Part shown: piece after piece, positions 34,524 to 43,592 of the stretch
How positions within the stretch are numbered: position 1 is the first letter of the stretch
Layout of the letters: each line of letters opens with the position of its first letter
Origin: CAIQPS01 sp963783835
Lineage (GTDB): Bacteria; Actinomycetota; Thermoleophilia; RBG-16-64-13
Assembly (NCBI GenBank): GCA_963783835.1
Contig: CAWAOX010000013.1
Location: forward strand, 186,001-250,000
DNA length: 64,000 nucleotides
Reading direction: 5' to 3'
The notes under the pieces: model-generated
Databases searched by the model: none
What the model saw: the letters and a program-made list of their open reading frames with translations, nothing else
Told to the model about the DNA's origin: nothing
Made by a program: the position numbers and the translations under genes

Positions 34524-36158
34524 ATGGTCATCACGGAACTACTCGCGCACAACGCCGCGCTCTACGGCGACGAGGTCTGCTTGGTCTGCGTCAATCCCGA
34601 GGTGAAAGAGAAGCGCGAGGTCACTTGGCGGGAGTACGAACTCATGGAGACCAACGCGCATGAGTACTCCCGGCGAGAGATCACCTGGCGGCTCTTCGAA
34701 GAGGGTGCCAACCGCTTCGCCAACCTGCTCCTGAGTAGGGGCATCGGCAGGGGCGACAAGGTGGCGATCCTCCTCATGAACTGCCTGGAGTGGCTCCCTA
34801 TCTACTTCGGGATCCTCAAGACCGGGGCGGTGGCGGTGCCGATGAACTATCGCTACACCGCGGAGGAGATCGAGTACTGCCTCAAGCTCTCCGAGACGCG
34901 CGCACTCGTTTTTGGGCCCGAGTTCGTGGGCCGGGTGGAGACCGTGATCGACCGGATGCCCGGCCTCGACCCCCGCTTCTTCGTGGGCGCGGACTGCCCC
35001 TCGTTCGCCGAGTGCTACAGCGAGGTGACGCCCGGTTGTTCCGCCGAGCCACCCGCCATCGATATCTCAGAGCAGGACGACGGGGCGCTCTACTTCTCTT
35101 CCGGCACCACCGGCTTCCCCAAGGCGATATTGCACGATCACCGCAGCCTGATGTCGGCGGCCGAGGTGGAACAGAACCACCACGGCCAGGGCCGGGACGA
35201 CAGCTTCCTCTGCATCGCCCCTCTCTACCACACCGGCGGCAAGATGCACTGGTTCGGAAGCCTGCTGGCCGGCAGCAAGGGCGTGCTGCTGCGCGGCACC
35301 AAGCCGGAATGGATACTCAAGACGATATCCGACGAGAGGGTCACCATCGTCTGGCTGCTCGTCCCCTGGGTGCAGGACATCCTTCAGGCCATCGACCAGG
35401 GTGAGGTGAGGCCCGACGACTACCAACTCGACCAGTGGCGGCTCATGCACATAGGCGCCCAGCCGGTGCCGCCCAGTCTCGTCCACCGTTGGCTGGAGCA
35501 CTTTCCCGCGCATGAGTACGACACCGACTACGGGCTGACCGAATCGGTGGGCCCGGGTTGCGTACATCTGGGGATCGAGAACGTGCACAAAGTGGGAGCC
35601 ATCGGGATCCCGGGCTACCAGTGGGCGACGATGATCGTCGACGACTCCGGGGCGCCGGTCGAGCCGGGCGCCATCGGCGAGCTGGCCGTCAAGGGGCCGG
35701 GGGTCATGAAGGGCTACTACAACGACCCCGAGGCGACGGCGGCGGTCATGCGTGACGGCTGGCTGCTCACGGGCGATATGGCCCGCACCGACGAGGACGG
35801 CTTCATCCATCTGGTGGATCGCAAGAAGGACGTCATCATCACCGGCGGCGAGAACATCTACCCGGTGCAGATAGAGGACTTCCTACATCGCCATCCGGAT
35901 GTCAAGGACGCGGCCGTCATCGGCCTACCCGATGAGCGCCTGGGCGAGATCGCGGCGGCGATCGTCCAGCTGAAGCGCGGACACCACCGGACAGAGGCGG
36001 AGATCCTTGAGTTCTGCTCCGCCCTCCCCCGCTACAAGCGTCCGCGCACGATCGTTTTCGACCAAGTGCCCCGCAACGCCACCGGCAAGATCGACAAGCC
36101 CGCTCTCAGACGCAAGTATCACGGGGACAGCCTGGTCCAGGCGCAGACGGAGCACTAG
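34524..36158 (+). CDS. AMP-dependent acyl-CoA ligase
   Basis: A 544-residue adenylate-forming enzyme that makes acyl-CoA from a carboxylate, ATP and CoA. AGGAGG precedes ATG 34524. Motifs are YFSSGTTGFPKAILHDHRS (P-loop-like), YDTDYGLTES (A5), and WLLTGDMARTDEDGF with DRKKDVIITGGENIYP (A7-A8). The catalytic Lys is in NATGKIDK. Near residues 32-65 the R-E-x-T-W-R segment occurs twice (KREVTWREYELMETN and RREITWRLFEEGANR), a local duplication that I believe also occurs in related ligases. The acid used cannot be read from sequence. Confidence 0.93.
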   Translation: MVITELLAHNAALYGDEVCLVCVNPEVKEKREVTWREYELMETNAHEYSRREITWRLFEEGANRFANLLLSRGIGRGDKVAILLMNCLEWLPIYFGILKTGAVAVPMNYRYTAEEIEYCLKLSETRALVFGPEFVGRVETVIDRMPGLDPRFFVGADCPSFAECYSEVTPGCSAEPPAIDISEQDDGALYFSSGTTGFPKAILHDHRSLMSAAEVEQNHHGQGRDDSFLCIAPLYHTGGKMHWFGSLLAGSKGVLLRGTKPEWILKTISDERVTIVWLLVPWVQDILQAIDQGEVRPDDYQLDQWRLMHIGAQPVPPSLVHRWLEHFPAHEYDTDYGLTESVGPGCVHLGIENVHKVGAIGIPGYQWATMIVDDSGAPVEPGAIGELAVKGPGVMKGYYNDPEATAAVMRDGWLLTGDMARTDEDGFIHLVDRKKDVIITGGENIYPVQIEDFLHRHPDVKDAAVIGLPDERLGEIAAAIVQLKRGHHRTEAEILEFCSALPRYKRPRTIVFDQVPRNATGKIDKPALRRKYHGDSLVQAQTEH

Positions 36159-36183
36159 GGCCGGCCATCAGCGTGAGCGGCCA

Positions 36184-36738
36184 ATGAGTCTCCCCTACCT
36201 TCTCCTGATAGCCCTCGGCCTATCGATGGACGCCTTTGCCGTGTCCACGGCGTGCGGTGTCCAGATCGCCGTGGTCAGGTACGGGCATGTCTTGCGTGTC
36301 GCGCTTGCCTTTGGGTTCTTCCAGTTCGCCATGCCGGTGATCGGATGGCTTGCCGGATCCACGCTTTCCGGATGGCTGGAGGCGGTCGATCACTGGATCG
36401 CCTTCGGCCTCCTGGCGATAATCGGCGCCAAGATGCTGTGGGAGTCGTTCCGCGATGACCAAGCGCCGACCAGGGACCCCACACGGGGTTGGAACCTGCT
36501 GGTATTGGCGTTGGCGACCAGCATCGACGCCCTGGCCGTGGGGCTCGGCTTCGCCTTCCTCGACATCTCCATATGGTTCCCCGCCGTGGTGATAGGGATA
36601 GTGGCGGCGATCCTCAGCGCGGTCGGAGCCCTGTTTGGCTGCCGCCTTGGCCACCGCTTCGGGGTATGGGCGGAGAGAGCCGGAGGGCTGGTGCTCATCG
36701 GGATAGGCGTAAGGATACTGATCCAGCACCTGTCCTAG
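36184..36738 (+). CDS. mntP: Manganese efflux pump MntP
   Basis: A 184-residue six-helix protein built of two repeats: MDAFAVSTACGVQ in the first half and SIDALAVGLGFAF in the second. Both carry the conserved Asp-Ala pair (DAFAV and DALAV) that lines the metal path. It exports Mn2+ and is also linked to Cd tolerance in some species. Start ATG 36184, 25 bases after the acyl-CoA ligase stop. I see no yybP-ykoY riboswitch in this short gap. Confidence 0.93.
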   Translation: MSLPYLLLIALGLSMDAFAVSTACGVQIAVVRYGHVLRVALAFGFFQFAMPVIGWLAGSTLSGWLEAVDHWIAFGLLAIIGAKMLWESFRDDQAPTRDPTRGWNLLVLALATSIDALAVGLGFAFLDISIWFPAVVIGIVAAILSAVGALFGCRLGHRFGVWAERAGGLVLIGIGVRILIQHLS

Positions 36739-36842
36739 CTCGGCCCGCCCGGAGTCCGGCCAAGCAGGTAACGGCGACGGCGCGTGGTATTAAGCTCAAG
36801 CCCAGCCGCGACCCTGGCCACTCAAACGACCAAGGAGTATTC

Positions 36843-38075
36843 ATGTACTCGGAAGGGCACAATCCAGCCGCAGCCACCTCGGAGAGCGCCGCGATTCAAG
36901 GGCCCGCGCCGGGCCTGGACCCGCTTGCAGCCGTGGCCGACGTGCCCGCAGGCGGAGGCGAGCGAGGAGAGGGGGGCGGGATGAGGAGTCTCTACCACGG
37001 CCTGCAGACCCGCCCTACCGGCCTGCTGGTGGCTCTGGCGGCCGCAACGATCGTCCTCTACGGCATGAGAAACGCCCGCTCGGTCCTCGCCCCTATCCTG
37101 CTGGCCATGTTCGTGGTCATGGGTCTCAGCCCTATCCTGCAGTGGCTGAAACGCAGAGGAATGCCCTCATGGGCAGCCATCGTCTTAGTCCTGGTGGGCT
37201 TCCTGATAGTAGCGGGCCTCCTGTTGGTGATCCTCGCCACCTCCCTGGGGCAGATCAACGCCAAGATCCCCGTGTATCAGAGTAGCCTGAACGAGATATC
37301 GACCAACCTGCAGACATGGTTCGCCGATAGGGACATCGACATCAGTGGACTCACCGGCAACATCCTCAGACCCGACAAGGTCATCGGGTGGGTGACCTCG
37401 TCCATTCGGATCCTGGTCTCGCTGCTCACCAACGCTTTCCTGCTGATACTCATCGTGGCCTTCATGATCGCCGAGGTGTATTCGTTTCCCCGGAAGATGT
37501 ATCACCAGGTCCAACTCGGTCCCACGCTGGGCCGGGCCTTCGGGAACTTCGCCAACGTGACGCGCACTTTCCTTTTCACGCTGACATGGCTCAACGCCCT
37601 CACCGCGGTCTTCGCCACGATCGTCTACTACGCCTTCGGCGTGGATTTCGCGTTGTTGTGGGGTCTTATGTTCTTCCTGCTCAGCTTCATACCGAACATC
37701 GGGTTCGTCCTGGCTGTGATCCCCGTGTTCTTTGTAACCCTCCTCGAGTTCGGCTTCGCGCGCGCCGCCATCGTGGTAGCTATCGTCATCGTCGTCAACG
37801 GGTTCGTCAACAATGCGATCGCACCCCGATTCATGGGACAGAAGACAGGCCTCTCCACCCTGGCCGTCTTCTTGTCACTGGTGCTATGGGCATGGGTCTT
37901 GGGCCCGATCGGCGCTCTCATGTCGGTGCCGCTGATGCTCATGGTCAAACTGCTGTTCCTCGACTCGTACGACAGCACGCGGCCGCTCTCGGCCCTCATA
38001 AGCCCTCTGCCGAAATCCGGCCCCGAGGATGGAAGTGATGCGCCGGCGGCCGTGGGAGAGAGCACTACGGGCTAG
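36843..38075 (+). CDS. AI-2E family (PerM-like) transporter, copy 2
   Basis: A 410-residue AI-2E family membrane protein with the motif order of the gene at 7481-8599: RNARSVLAPILLAMFVVMGLSP, a coiled cytoplasmic part, LLSFIPNIGFVLAVIPVFF and GPIGALMSVPLMLMV. It differs by an N-terminal Gly/Ala/Glu-rich stretch of about 60 residues before the first helix. The two copies are clearly paralogous though not close, and each stands alone. Substrate unknown. Confidence 0.9.
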   Translation: MYSEGHNPAAATSESAAIQGPAPGLDPLAAVADVPAGGGERGEGGGMRSLYHGLQTRPTGLLVALAAATIVLYGMRNARSVLAPILLAMFVVMGLSPILQWLKRRGMPSWAAIVLVLVGFLIVAGLLLVILATSLGQINAKIPVYQSSLNEISTNLQTWFADRDIDISGLTGNILRPDKVIGWVTSSIRILVSLLTNAFLLILIVAFMIAEVYSFPRKMYHQVQLGPTLGRAFGNFANVTRTFLFTLTWLNALTAVFATIVYYAFGVDFALLWGLMFFLLSFIPNIGFVLAVIPVFFVTLLEFGFARAAIVVAIVIVVNGFVNNAIAPRFMGQKTGLSTLAVFLSLVLWAWVLGPIGALMSVPLMLMVKLLFLDSYDSTRPLSALISPLPKSGPEDGSDAPAAVGESTTG

Positions 38076-38141
38076 GGGCTGGCGGCAGGAGCGGCCGCGT
38101 GGGCGTCGGCGGTCGATGCCCCCTGTCTCTCGCTCGCCTTC

Positions 38142-38237
38142 CTAGGCTGGGGCTCCCGGCCCCATCGGGATGCCGAGTAAGTAGCCGACCAATAGAGAGC
38201 TCGCAGCCAGGGCGCTCCAGAGAAATACCGCGGCCAT
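38142..38237 (-). pseudogene. Short ZIP-transporter-like remnant
   Basis: A 31-codon open frame (ATG 38237 to the stop at 38142-38144) encodes VFLWSALAASSLLVGYLLG with a Pro/Gly-rich end. The A-A-S-S-L-L-x-G helix closely resembles the first helix of ZIP-family metal transporters (W-x-x-L-A-A-S-S-L-L-I-G). The rest of such a protein is absent: the AI-2E gene ends 67 bases beyond. It could be a decayed fragment, a small single-helix protein, or chance in hydrophobic-rich code. Confidence 0.3.
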
Positions 38238-38268
38238 CAGGCCCTATCTATCCGGCTGATATCGCGCA

Positions 38269-40257
38269 TCAGTACACCCAGGGGATGATCCGCTTGGGTA
38301 CCCGGCGCTCATACTCCGTCCACAGCCCGCCGTATTTGGCGGCGCAACGGCGTTCGTCGGCACGCTCGCGTGGGAAGAGCAGCGCCACGTAGTACAGCGG
38401 ATAGAGCCAGACCACCCAGACGCCGGGATATCCCAGGACCAGGGTCAGGCCCGCGGCCATGAGGATCTCACCCAGGTAGTTCACGTGCCGGGACACCGAC
38501 CAGAATCCGCCGGCAAGCAGAGCATTCTTCCCATCCGTCAGGACGCGGGGCTTCATGAAACCGAGGAACACCCGTTCGGGCTCTCTCTTGAAGGTGTACT
38601 TCTGCATGTTCGCGCCGCGCGAGAGGCCCCAACCGGCGAAGAAGACGGCTGCGTAGACAACCAGAAGCCACGAGGGCGTACCCGGGTCGGGCTTATCGGC
38701 GACCGCCCACAGGCCGACCGCATAGAAATACGGGTAGAAGGTGAAGCAGCCCCAACCGAGCTTGAACCCCACGCGTTCCGCAAAGATGTCGTACGTGTAG
38801 AGGTGCACCCGTTCGAACACGAGATAGTCGATGATGAACCAGAAGAAGAGGGCGCAGTAGAGGCCCACCCCGAATGAGGCGTCCGATCCGAATCGCAGCA
38901 CGTGGTGGGCCGTGAACGAGAGGATGTTGAGCGCCAGCATCGTGGCGCCTATCAAGTACAGGAACATCTTGACGTCAACCCGGCGGCCAAAGACCCGCGG
39001 GTTCTCCCAGCGACCGAAGTAGAGATCGGCGAGAAGCGAGCGACCCGTGCGCGTGGCCGGCAGGACCACGACGATGCTGAAGAGCACCCCAAGAACGGCG
39101 GAGCCGACCAACCCCGACCAGCGATGGGTCCAAAGCCAATCCCAGGCGAGTACCCCCGTGCGGCCGAGAATCACCCAGAGCAGCACCAGCGCGACGAGAA
39201 CGAGAGGGCCGTTGAGCCGGTATTTGAGAGGCCTGCTGGTGGCCGGATCGTTGACATAGCCCTCAACGTTCCGGGCCGGCAGTATGAGATGCAGGGTGAG
39301 GATGACCGCGTAGATGATCCAGGGGGCGAAAAAGCCGGCGACGAAGTCGGTCATAGGTCGTCCTTGGTCGGTGGTTGGTCGGTTGGCGGCGAGGCCCCGG
39401 CGGCCGGGGCGCGCGCGGGCGGCGGCGGCGGGGGCGGGCGCGAGATCGGCGGTGTTGCCGGCCATGATGTAGACGGCCCTGCGGCGTAGCAGCACACGGG
39501 TCATGAAAGCGCTTGCCACTCGATTGACGAACCCGGGGATCACCACCGGGCCGCGACCTAGCGCCCGCAACGCCTGCTCGACCACTTCCTCGGGATCGAG
39601 CGTGCCCGGGGCGTCCTTCCCCGCTGCCGCCCCCGAATAGCCGGGCGTGCGCACGGCGCCGGCGCAGCAGGCGACCACATCCACGCCCCTGTCCTTCAGT
39701 TCGTACCACAGGCCCTCCGCCAGCACCCGGTTGAAGGCCTTGCTCGCCGCGTAGGTGGCGATGTAGGGCGAGCCCTGGTTCCCGGCCAGTGAGGTCATGA
39801 GAACGACGCCGCCGCTGCCGCGTTGGATCATGCCCGGCACTAATCCCCGGACCAGAGCGACCGGCGCCTGGATGTTCACCGCGGCCACCCGCAGTAGATC
39901 GTCAAGCGGTGCTGAGGCGAAGTCGCCGATGGGCGCATAGGCGGCGTTATAGACCACGAGGCCGACTTCCAGGCCGGAGCAGGTCTCCTGCAGGCTTTCC
40001 AGGAAGTGCCGCTCGGCGAGATCTCCGTCGATGGCCAGGACCTCCACGCCGTGTGCGGCACGCAGATACTCCGCGAGTTCGGCGAGGAGCGCTTTCCGCC
40101 GTGCGACCACGACAAGGTTGAGGCCACGCCGAGCGAGGGCATGCGCGTAGCCGGCGCCCAACCCCTCGGAAGCGCCGGCGACCAAGGCCCAGGGACCGTA
40201 GCGCTCGGCGAATCCGCAGCCGGACCGAACAGACGTCACTCGTTTTTTCGCAGTCAT
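38269..40257 (-). CDS. Fusion of SDR oxidoreductase and sterol C-14 reductase-like membrane domain
   Basis: One frame with no stop from ATG 40257 (ATG 40272 is also possible) to 38269, about 662 residues. Residues 1-270 are a short-chain dehydrogenase: ALVAGASEGLGAGYA, NAAYAPIGD and the YAASK catalytic Tyr/Lys. A low-complexity Ala/Pro/Arg linker leads to MTDFVAGFFAPWIIYAVILTL at 39354. That begins a membrane domain of the ERG4/ERG24 (sterol reductase/isoprenylcysteine-methyltransferase-like) superfamily, with NYLGEILMAAGLTL and the closing RRCAAKYGGLWTEYERRVPKRIIP. Two enzymes that reduce related lipids are thus joined, or a second start at 39354 gives a separate protein. The lipid substrate, perhaps isoprenoid, is unknown. 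Confidence 0.75.
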   Translation of the reverse strand: MTAKKRVTSVRSGCGFAERYGPWALVAGASEGLGAGYAHALARRGLNLVVVARRKALLAELAEYLRAAHGVEVLAIDGDLAERHFLESLQETCSGLEVGLVVYNAAYAPIGDFASAPLDDLLRVAAVNIQAPVALVRGLVPGMIQRGSGGVVLMTSLAGNQGSPYIATYAASKAFNRVLAEGLWYELKDRGVDVVACCAGAVRTPGYSGAAAGKDAPGTLDPEEVVEQALRALGRGPVVIPGFVNRVASAFMTRVLLRRRAVYIMAGNTADLAPAPAAAARARPGRRGLAANRPTTDQGRPMTDFVAGFFAPWIIYAVILTLHLILPARNVEGYVNDPATSRPLKYRLNGPLVLVALVLLWVILGRTGVLAWDWLWTHRWSGLVGSAVLGVLFSIVVVLPATRTGRSLLADLYFGRWENPRVFGRRVDVKMFLYLIGATMLALNILSFTAHHVLRFGSDASFGVGLYCALFFWFIIDYLVFERVHLYTYDIFAERVGFKLGWGCFTFYPYFYAVGLWAVADKPDPGTPSWLLVVYAAVFFAGWGLSRGANMQKYTFKREPERVFLGFMKPRVLTDGKNALLAGGFWSVSRHVNYLGEILMAAGLTLVLGYPGVWVVWLYPLYYVALLFPRERADERRCAAKYGGLWTEYERRVPKRIIPWVY

Positions 40258-40373
40258 CGGTGTTCGGAGCATAGCGGAGCCCGGGCCTACCTGTCTATGA
40301 TGGGAGTGTGCAGCACGCGACCGGGCTGCCTTCGCAGCCGCCGTTCCCGTCCGATCCACCGCCTGGAGGCGCA

Positions 40374-41132
40374 ATGAGAAAGCTGGAAACCGATCTGTCG
40401 ATTCTGCGGAAGTTCGAATTCGAGTACGCACCGGTGGGGGTGAAGTTCCTCTTCACGCGGCCCGAGGACATCGAAAAACTCGACAAACCGGCGGCCTTCT
40501 GCGAGATGATCCGGGTAGCACAGGAAAGAGGCACCCCTTTCTACTTCTCGAAATGCGAAGAAGACTGCTTCGGCAGGGTCGTCCTCGGGATGGAAGAGGC
40601 GCCGGTCTTCGCCGAGGCGGGGCTGCTGGGCGAGAAGTTCGGCGTCTACGAAGAGCCGCGCGCCAACGAGAGGATCTACCAGCATGTCCCCAGATTCGCC
40701 AAAGGGACGGTCAACTACGCCGCGTTCTCGGTGCTCGACGCCCTGACCTTCGAGCCGGACCTGCTCGTCCTGATGGCTACTCCCTCCCAGGCGGAGATCG
40801 TGCTCCGGGCGATGAGCTACTCCACCGGCGAGCTGTGGGAGAGCATCAAGACCCCGGTGCTGAGCTGTGCTTGGATCTTCGCCTATCCCTGGCTGAGCGG
40901 GAAGGTGAACCACATCGTGACAGGCATGGCCTTTGGTTCAAAGGGCAAACAGGTGTTTCCGGAGGGTTGGCTCCTCATCTCCATCCCCTGGGACAAGATC
41001 CCGGTGATAATCAAGAGCCTGGAGAAGATGACCTGGGCGCTGCCGGCCTACACCGAGGGCCGCGAGAAGTTCCTGGAGCGCGAGGCCCGGGTACGCGAAG
41101 AGGGAGCGCGGGAGGCCGCCGCAGAGGCCTAG
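40374..41132 (+). CDS. DUF169 family protein
   Basis: A 252-residue soluble protein behind GGAGG. It carries FEYAPVGVKFLFTRPEDIEK, FCEMIRVAQERGTPFYFSKCEEDCFGRVVLGM and VLSCAWIFAYPWLSGKVNHIVTGMAFGSKG. These are the segments of DUF169, including the conserved Cys pairs (CEMI and CEEDC) and the C-x-G-x-R-x2-G-type loop. These proteins are frequent in anaerobes and archaea and are thought to handle metal or cofactor, but the function is not proven. The gene stands alone between the fusion gene (divergent) and the PASTA protein (convergent). Confidence 0.9.
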   Translation: MRKLETDLSILRKFEFEYAPVGVKFLFTRPEDIEKLDKPAAFCEMIRVAQERGTPFYFSKCEEDCFGRVVLGMEEAPVFAEAGLLGEKFGVYEEPRANERIYQHVPRFAKGTVNYAAFSVLDALTFEPDLLVLMATPSQAEIVLRAMSYSTGELWESIKTPVLSCAWIFAYPWLSGKVNHIVTGMAFGSKGKQVFPEGWLLISIPWDKIPVIIKSLEKMTWALPAYTEGREKFLEREARVREEGAREAAAEA

Positions 41133-41161
41133 CGACGCGGCAAGCACGACCGGCGCACCCC

Positions 41162-42601
41162 CTACAAGGGATTCACCTGTACGTACGGCCCTTTCGAGAC
41201 TATCACCAGCACCGTCGAGCCCGGGGCCACCGGATACCCAGCAGGCGGCAACTGAGCGAACACCCGGCCTTCCGGCGCAAGCTGCGTATAGAGTTCGGAA
41301 CTGGTGACCATCAGACCTGCCTGATCGAGCGCCGCCGTGGCCTCGTCCAGAGTCATGCCCCGCACGTCGGGCACGGTGGCGAACTCCAAGCCGGGTCGGG
41401 GGCCGTCGGACACGAGGAGCGCCACGGTGATACCGGGCGGTGTCACAATCCCCGGCGCTGGCAACTGAGCCCCGACCACATCCTTGGGAACGGTCTCGCT
41501 GAAGACCCTCGTCACGGCTACCTGATAGCCGGCCTGCACGAGAAGATCGGTAGCCTCGGGCTCGGATTTGCCGACCACCTCGGGCACGGTTGCCGTGTCG
41601 GCCGGTTTGGGGCCCTGTGAGACCGCTATGTTCACCGGGCTGCCGACCGGGACGGCCGCGCCCGCGTCCGGATCCTGGCTGATGACTACGCCCACGGGCG
41701 CCGCGTCGCTGAACGACGGGCTGGATACGGGCTCCAGACCGGCGTCCTCGAGCAGTTCTGCTGCATTCTGCTCGGTCAGGCCCACGACGGCGGGTACCAC
41801 GACCTCAGGGTTCCCGCCGGCGGATACGAGGATGCTCACCGTTGTCCCCGGCTCCGCCGAGGTCCCGCCTCCGGGCGACTGATCCGCGACCAAGCCTTTC
41901 TCCACGTCCTCGTCGTAGCCGGTCTTAGTCTCCACCGTGTACCCCGCCTCGGCCAGCACCGACGTCGCCTTGTCCTGCGTGCTGCCGACGACGTCCGGGA
42001 CAAGCGTCTCGGCCCGCCCGGCCGACACCATCACCGTCACCTCGGAACCGGGCGCCACTTTCGTTCCCGCCTGAGGCGATTGGTCCACCACCACGCCCAC
42101 TTGGGCGTCATGCTCGACCTCGACCAGCTTGGCCTTCAGACCGGTTTCTCCGAGCGCCTGCGCGGCTTTGTCCGAGGACATGCCGACCACGTCCGGGACC
42201 GTGGCCACCTGCTCTCCTCTCGCCACGATGACGTCCACTTCGGTCCCTTTTTCAGCCTGCGTACCGGCAGGCGGCAACTGGCCGACTATGTCTCCCTCAT
42301 CGACCCCAGTCGGTAGCCCGTCGGTATAGACCGCCCTGCCGAAGACCAGGCCGACCTCCTCGAGGGCGGAGGTGGCTTCGGGGACCGAAAGACCGGCCAG
42401 GTCCGGGACCTCCGCGCTGTTACCGAATCGAACACCGATCAGGACTATCGCCGCGACGACCAGTGCCGCGGCGATCCCAAGGACGACCCACAACCATCGC
42501 CGGGACCGATTCTTCGCGGGCTGAGGAGGAGTCGTGGCCTCCGGGGGCACGCCCGAAGGCCGGCCGGCTTCGAACCCGCTCGTATTTCCAGAATCGCCCA
42601 T
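41162..42601 (-). CDS. Membrane protein with six PASTA domains, no kinase
   Basis: A 479-residue protein. A Pro-rich cytoplasmic stretch with KNRSRR leads to one helix (WLWVVLGIAAALVVAAIVLIG), then six PASTA domains of about 66 residues. Each starts VPDVVGM/L-type and has GxVxxQxPxxGxxVxxGxxVxxxVSxG. PASTA repeats bind muropeptides or glycans at the septum and usually follow a PknB kinase. Here no kinase is attached and none is adjacent; the pseudokinase at 2977 has no PASTA. The protein may be an independent wall sensor or division-related ligand. ATG 42601 is the start. Confidence 0.9.
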   Translation of the reverse strand: MGDSGNTSGFEAGRPSGVPPEATTPPQPAKNRSRRWLWVVLGIAAALVVAAIVLIGVRFGNSAEVPDLAGLSVPEATSALEEVGLVFGRAVYTDGLPTGVDEGDIVGQLPPAGTQAEKGTEVDVIVARGEQVATVPDVVGMSSDKAAQALGETGLKAKLVEVEHDAQVGVVVDQSPQAGTKVAPGSEVTVMVSAGRAETLVPDVVGSTQDKATSVLAEAGYTVETKTGYDEDVEKGLVADQSPGGGTSAEPGTTVSILVSAGGNPEVVVPAVVGLTEQNAAELLEDAGLEPVSSPSFSDAAPVGVVISQDPDAGAAVPVGSPVNIAVSQGPKPADTATVPEVVGKSEPEATDLLVQAGYQVAVTRVFSETVPKDVVGAQLPAPGIVTPPGITVALLVSDGPRPGLEFATVPDVRGMTLDEATAALDQAGLMVTSSELYTQLAPEGRVFAQLPPAGYPVAPGSTVLVIVSKGPYVQVNPL

Positions 42602-42891
42602 GACCTTCTCCTCGCTCTTCGGTGCTTGCACTCATGGCGCGGGCTCATGTAGCTTCACGTGAGGCGACGAGCGCCGATATCCTGCCCGGCAAGACACGAA
42701 AGTGGTGCGGACCCCGGGCACCTGCGGCCACTAGGGTATAGTACAAGTAGTAGAGAGAACTTTCTGCTGTCAGAAGGGCCAGAACGGGCGCCGCTTCCTG
42801 TGAGTCGCGCCGAAGCAAGAGCATCCGCACGCCGGCTTCCCCGTCCTCTTCCTCCTCAGACAGAATCGACGAGCGAGAGGACGTCCAGGCC

Positions 42892-43062
42892 ATGAAGGTC
42901 CAAGTATCCGAGGCATCGACATCGACATCCGAGCGACCGCTGTGGGTCTGGCGGGTATGGGTCAAGGGCCGCCTGCAGCAGGGGTTCTGCGCTACCGAAA
43001 AGGATGCGCGACAACAGGCGGATCTGGCGCAGTATTCCCCCCATACCCATGCCCGGATATAG
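42892..43062 (+). CDS. Possible small protein, 56 residues
   Basis: An open frame from ATG 42892 to TAG 43060-43062 with AGAGGA ten bases upstream. It has RPLWVWRVWVKGRLQQGFCA and EKDARQQADLAQ, a compact W/V-rich strand pattern followed by a helix, as in small actinobacterial proteins of the type W-x-V-W-V-x-G-R. It fills part of a 495-base stretch (42602-43096) where no other gene is visible. The base use is similar to neighbours. Moderate support only. Confidence 0.45.
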   Translation: MKVQVSEASTSTSERPLWVWRVWVKGRLQQGFCATEKDARQQADLAQYSPHTHARI

Positions 43063-43096
43063 CGGGGCCTCGCACGCACCAAAACGCTGAGTGGGC

Positions 43097-43588
43097 ATGG
43101 CCACCGTCTTCGTCGACGCCGATGCCTGCCCGGTCACCCGTGACGCGATAGCCTTGGCCCGCTCCCGCTCGGTGACGGTAGTGCTGGTCGCGAACCACTC
43201 CCAGAACCTGGCCCAGTATGCTGGTCGACCGGGTGTCGAGATCCTGCAGGTCGCCTCCGGACGGGACTCCGCCGACTTCGCGATGGTGCCCCGGCTCTCA
43301 CGGAGCGACATCGTAGTGACGGCGGACACGGGGCTGGCGGCCATGGCGCTGGGCCGCGGATGCCGCGTGATCAGCCCGCGAGGCCGCGAGTACCTGGCGA
43401 TAACGATCGACGCGGAACTGGCGGTCCGCCACGCCGAGCAGAAGCATCGCCGGTCAGGGGGACGCACGACCGGCCCCAGCCCCTTCCAACCCGAAGACCG
43501 GGAACGATTCCGAGAGGTCCTGGCCCGAATGCTAACCGCTGGCGCCCGGCCGGATCGATCCCAGGCCGGATCACCCCCAGACCGCTGA
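43097..43588 (+). CDS. YaiI/YqxD family (UPF0178) protein
   Basis: A 163-residue protein with the family hallmarks FVDADACPVTRDAIALARS, VTADTGLAAMALGRGCRVISPRG and RRSGGRTTGPSPFQPEDRERF. The Asp-rich start resembles PIN/NYN-type nuclease active sites, and this family (DUF188) is suspected to act on RNA, though activity is not proven. ATG 43097 or GTG 43091. It converges on the BASS transporter gene, four bases apart. Confidence 0.93.
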   Translation: MATVFVDADACPVTRDAIALARSRSVTVVLVANHSQNLAQYAGRPGVEILQVASGRDSADFAMVPRLSRSDIVVTADTGLAAMALGRGCRVISPRGREYLAITIDAELAVRHAEQKHRRSGGRTTGPSPFQPEDRERFREVLARMLTAGARPDRSQAGSPPDR

Positions 43589-43592
43589 GCTC

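Noticed and set aside
36738..36842. Riboswitch (yybP-ykoY) linked to mntP
   Set aside because: The motif would be upstream of mntP, where the gap is only 25 bases. The region after mntP shows no such fold.
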